Source of the DNA: Elysia marginata
Lineage: Eukaryota > Mollusca > Gastropoda > Plakobranchidae
Assembly (NCBI GenBank): GCA_019649035.1
Contig: BMAT01000687.1
Span: 564,744-586,304 of the forward strand
Direction of reading: 5' to 3'
Length of the DNA: 21,561 nt
Of the stretch, positions 19,490 to 21,561 are shown one piece after another (position 1 is the stretch's first letter; each line of letters begins with the position of its first letter). The notes under the pieces were generated by a model. It saw nothing but the letters and a program-made list of their open reading frames with translations. It was not told where the DNA came from and ran no database searches. A program made the translations under genes and the position numbers.

Positions 19490-21200
19490 TTAACTCATAA
19501 ATTTGGTAAATTGTCGGTAGTTACTGTTTTACTTACCCTGCTTACCTAGAACATCAATTGAGTGCAGAAGAAATGCCCAAAGCTAGTCTAGGTGAATTTG
19601 TGCACAGAAATGGTTCTTCTTACTGAAAAGACACCGGTTCGCCCATTTTGATCATAAACCACATTTTCATGGCCCGCTCCCCCTTTTATAGAACTTAGAA
19701 ACCATAATAAATTCAATACTACTCAAAAAAATATGTTTTGACTTTAGGCCATTAAAAATATTTCCTGTGGATTCCGAATTTAAAGAGTTACGGCCCTTTA
19801 TTTAATATTTTCTTTAAAAATTTCGAAATACTTTACAAGTATTTATTCTAGTTTAACCTTTAAAAAATTAAAATTTTTATTAAAGAAGTTTTTTTTCTTA
19901 CACTGAAGAGCAAAAAGCGGCATTTCCTTAGCAGGTACTGCAAATAATAGGTTAGATTTAAAGAGGGAGACTTTGCCGTTTGAATAGGGACCTTTATTTA
20001 CCTTTGGCTAACTTTATGGAAATGCATTGAAATTTCAATCGACTGAACATTTAACAAAGGTGCTTAACTGCTGACTCATAACAAAATATTAACAAGGAGC
20101 ACGAAATCGGCACGTTGCATCATATTTTGCAATAATGAAGTGATGAACTTTAATTAGATTGAAAACGTAATGTTTTCAATAAAGATAAACTGAAATCTGT
20201 TGGTAGAAGGAAGGTACATATCGATAAAATACTGGTTCTTAAACGAGACCAATGTATTTTTCTTATACCGATAAATACGTATTTACAAGATATATACAAA
20301 AAAGTACCATTTTTTGTATCTAAAAATCAAATCAAGGACAATAACTGTTACGAAATTGAACATATTCTCCAAGAGATTTTGTACTTAAGTTGATACACGT
20401 CAGTGCATGTCTTTCGCTTCTTTGCGAAGTGTCCAAACGGCTACACATTACCTGTAAACAAAATGTTGTATACAGTAAAATCTTATTTGACCTTTATTGA
20501 CCTCGGGTTGGTCTCCAATTGACTGAAACAAAATATAAGTCGACCAGCAATTCAACAAGGGTACTAAATTAATTATAAATGAAGAAGTAGTGGCTTTTAC
20601 ATAAATCTGAGATGACTGTTTTTTTCATTATTAGGTGTCGACTACACTATTATGGACGTGTCGTAATCACATTTAGTTTTAAGGAAATGGTGTGACAAAG
20701 TAAGAGGTCAAACAAAAGTGAAAGTTGTTTGCATCTAAGGATAACAACAATTTATGAGAAACGAAAGGATAGAAACTGTTATTTGTTGTCTCAAAATTTG
20801 TAATAAAAAATTGCAGCAGTTATGTTTTTACTTCCGTTAATGACTTTTTAATGTAAAGATATCTTTAAAAATTACTCTACGAAGATTGACCTAAATCCAA
20901 ATCTGATAAAAATGCAGATGTGATAAAAAGCTTGTAAATGTTCGGAAAGCTTTAAAAATCACACAGCTCTATTACTTGTAACCTGAGGGCCGCTTATTAA
21001 ATTTCTCATACAAACCTTTGAATAGAACCACAGTTAAAATATTCTTTTGTAAGGATAATATTTTAATACGTAAAAACCGAAAAGTATTATTCCCTTACGT
21101 TGCGTAACGGGTAATATCTTCGTTAACGAAATATTGGCCTTTGTTCGAAAAGACTTAGGCTACCTGAGTGTATGGAATACTTGTGTGGCATTTAGCCTTA
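19490..21200. other. AT-rich intergenic stretch
   Basis: No credible frame apart from the hairpin at 20158-20180. If the 21207-21322 exon is real, its 3' UTR would occupy the right end. ATTAAA and AATAAT variants occur there on the minus strand, but no clear AATAAA. Confidence 0.45.
20158..20180. repeat. Perfect 9-bp inverted repeat
   Basis: ATTGAAAAC, a 5-base spacer GTAAT, then GTTTTCAAT. A stable small stem-loop in AT-rich DNA. It is not next to a stop codon or splice site, so it has no assigned role. Confidence 0.6.
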
Positions 21201-21206
21201 AAATTC

Positions 21207-21322
21207 TTAATCTGCTTCTTCGAGTATTTTCTGCACATCGAATTGAGACACAATTTTATGGTTGCAGCTTTCGCTACATGGCCTTGGGTGGGAGGTGGGG
21301 GAGTGTGCCTGAATCAAGGTCT
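21207..21322 (-). CDS. Possible terminal coding exon of a convergent, unrecognised gene
   Basis: On the minus strand TGATGCACCAG gives a possible acceptor at 21323-21324, with a T-rich run some 35 bases further upstream. The frame then runs 37 codons to TAA at 21207-21209. The peptide has a Pro/Ser/Cys part (SPTSHPRPCSESCNHK) and an amphipathic end (SQFDVQKILEEAD). The frame is open to 21488, but that upstream part is AT-rich and reads like intron. A plus-strand frame (21134-21370) also spans the patch, so the strand is uncertain. Confidence 0.28.
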
Positions 21323-21561
21323 CTGGTGCATCAGAACGTTTTACAATTTTACAGGAAAAAAACCAACTAAATAAATGTGTCATAATAAAGAATACCGATT
21401 TTAAAAAGATTATCCGACGTGCAATTATTTTATTTTTATACAAGATAATCATATCGAACCTCAATGTTAGAATAAACAATCTATGCATTTACATTGTGAC
21501 ATAAAGACTTCTGAAACATTACAAAAACTCATGTACTTATGGTTTAAAATTGTAGAAAAGG

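Noticed and set aside
1-21561. CRISPR arrays, phage or bacterial operons, intact transposase or reverse transcriptase
   Set aside because: No regular direct repeats, no compact gene strings and no catalytic motifs seen on either strand.

Overview
The window looks like animal nuclear DNA: AT-rich, gene-poor, with simple repeats, diverged dispersed repeats, and a gene split by GT-AG introns. There are no bacterial operons or Shine-Dalgarno-led genes. An invertebrate, perhaps a mollusc or other lophotrochozoan, is my guess from general character only; nothing in the sequence fixes the taxon.

The one well-supported gene lies on the + strand at 14676-17141. Three exons (14676-14854, 15106-16028, 16625-17141) join in frame through consensus splice sites. 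They encode a predicted 533-residue protein starting at an ATG at 14693: an N-terminal coiled coil, a long Ser/Asn/Pro-rich disordered middle with clustered basophilic phosphorylation motifs, and a charged helical C-terminal block. The 3' UTR probably ends near 17785, after a good AATAAA. The first listed exon begins at a splice acceptor, so at least one more 5' exon exists. Two candidates are offered: a TATA-led leader at about 10718-10884 and a phase-compatible coding exon ending at 13951.

Elsewhere I find short stretches that read like exons of other genes and are too short or ATG-less to appear as long ORFs. The best is a minus-strand terminal exon at 5215-5424 with a poly(A) signal at 5081-5086. 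Weaker ones are at 35-132 (-), 6242-6389 (+), 8285-8379 (-) and 21207-21322 (-). If the last is real, that gene converges on the main gene. None matches a family I can name.

Region by region: 1-210 holds a possible terminal exon beside a small GC-rich island. 540-1410 carries two inverted copies of an about 80-bp repeat, with a third partial copy near 12.3 kb. 2350-2570 is a less AT-rich patch open on both strands. 5.0-5.4 kb holds the best extra exon. 7191-7234 is an (AAT)n repeat and 7412-7500 a pyrimidine-rich tract. 7.98-8.38 kb is a GC-richer patch with a perfect minus-strand donor. 10333-10372 is a (CT)20 repeat about 350 bp upstream of the TATA-like box. 14.7-17.8 kb is the main gene. 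17.8-21.2 kb is mostly featureless apart from a tRNA-like GC-rich island at 19.35 kb and a hairpin at 20158-20180. I see no CRISPR array, rRNA, intact tRNA, viral gene or intact transposase.
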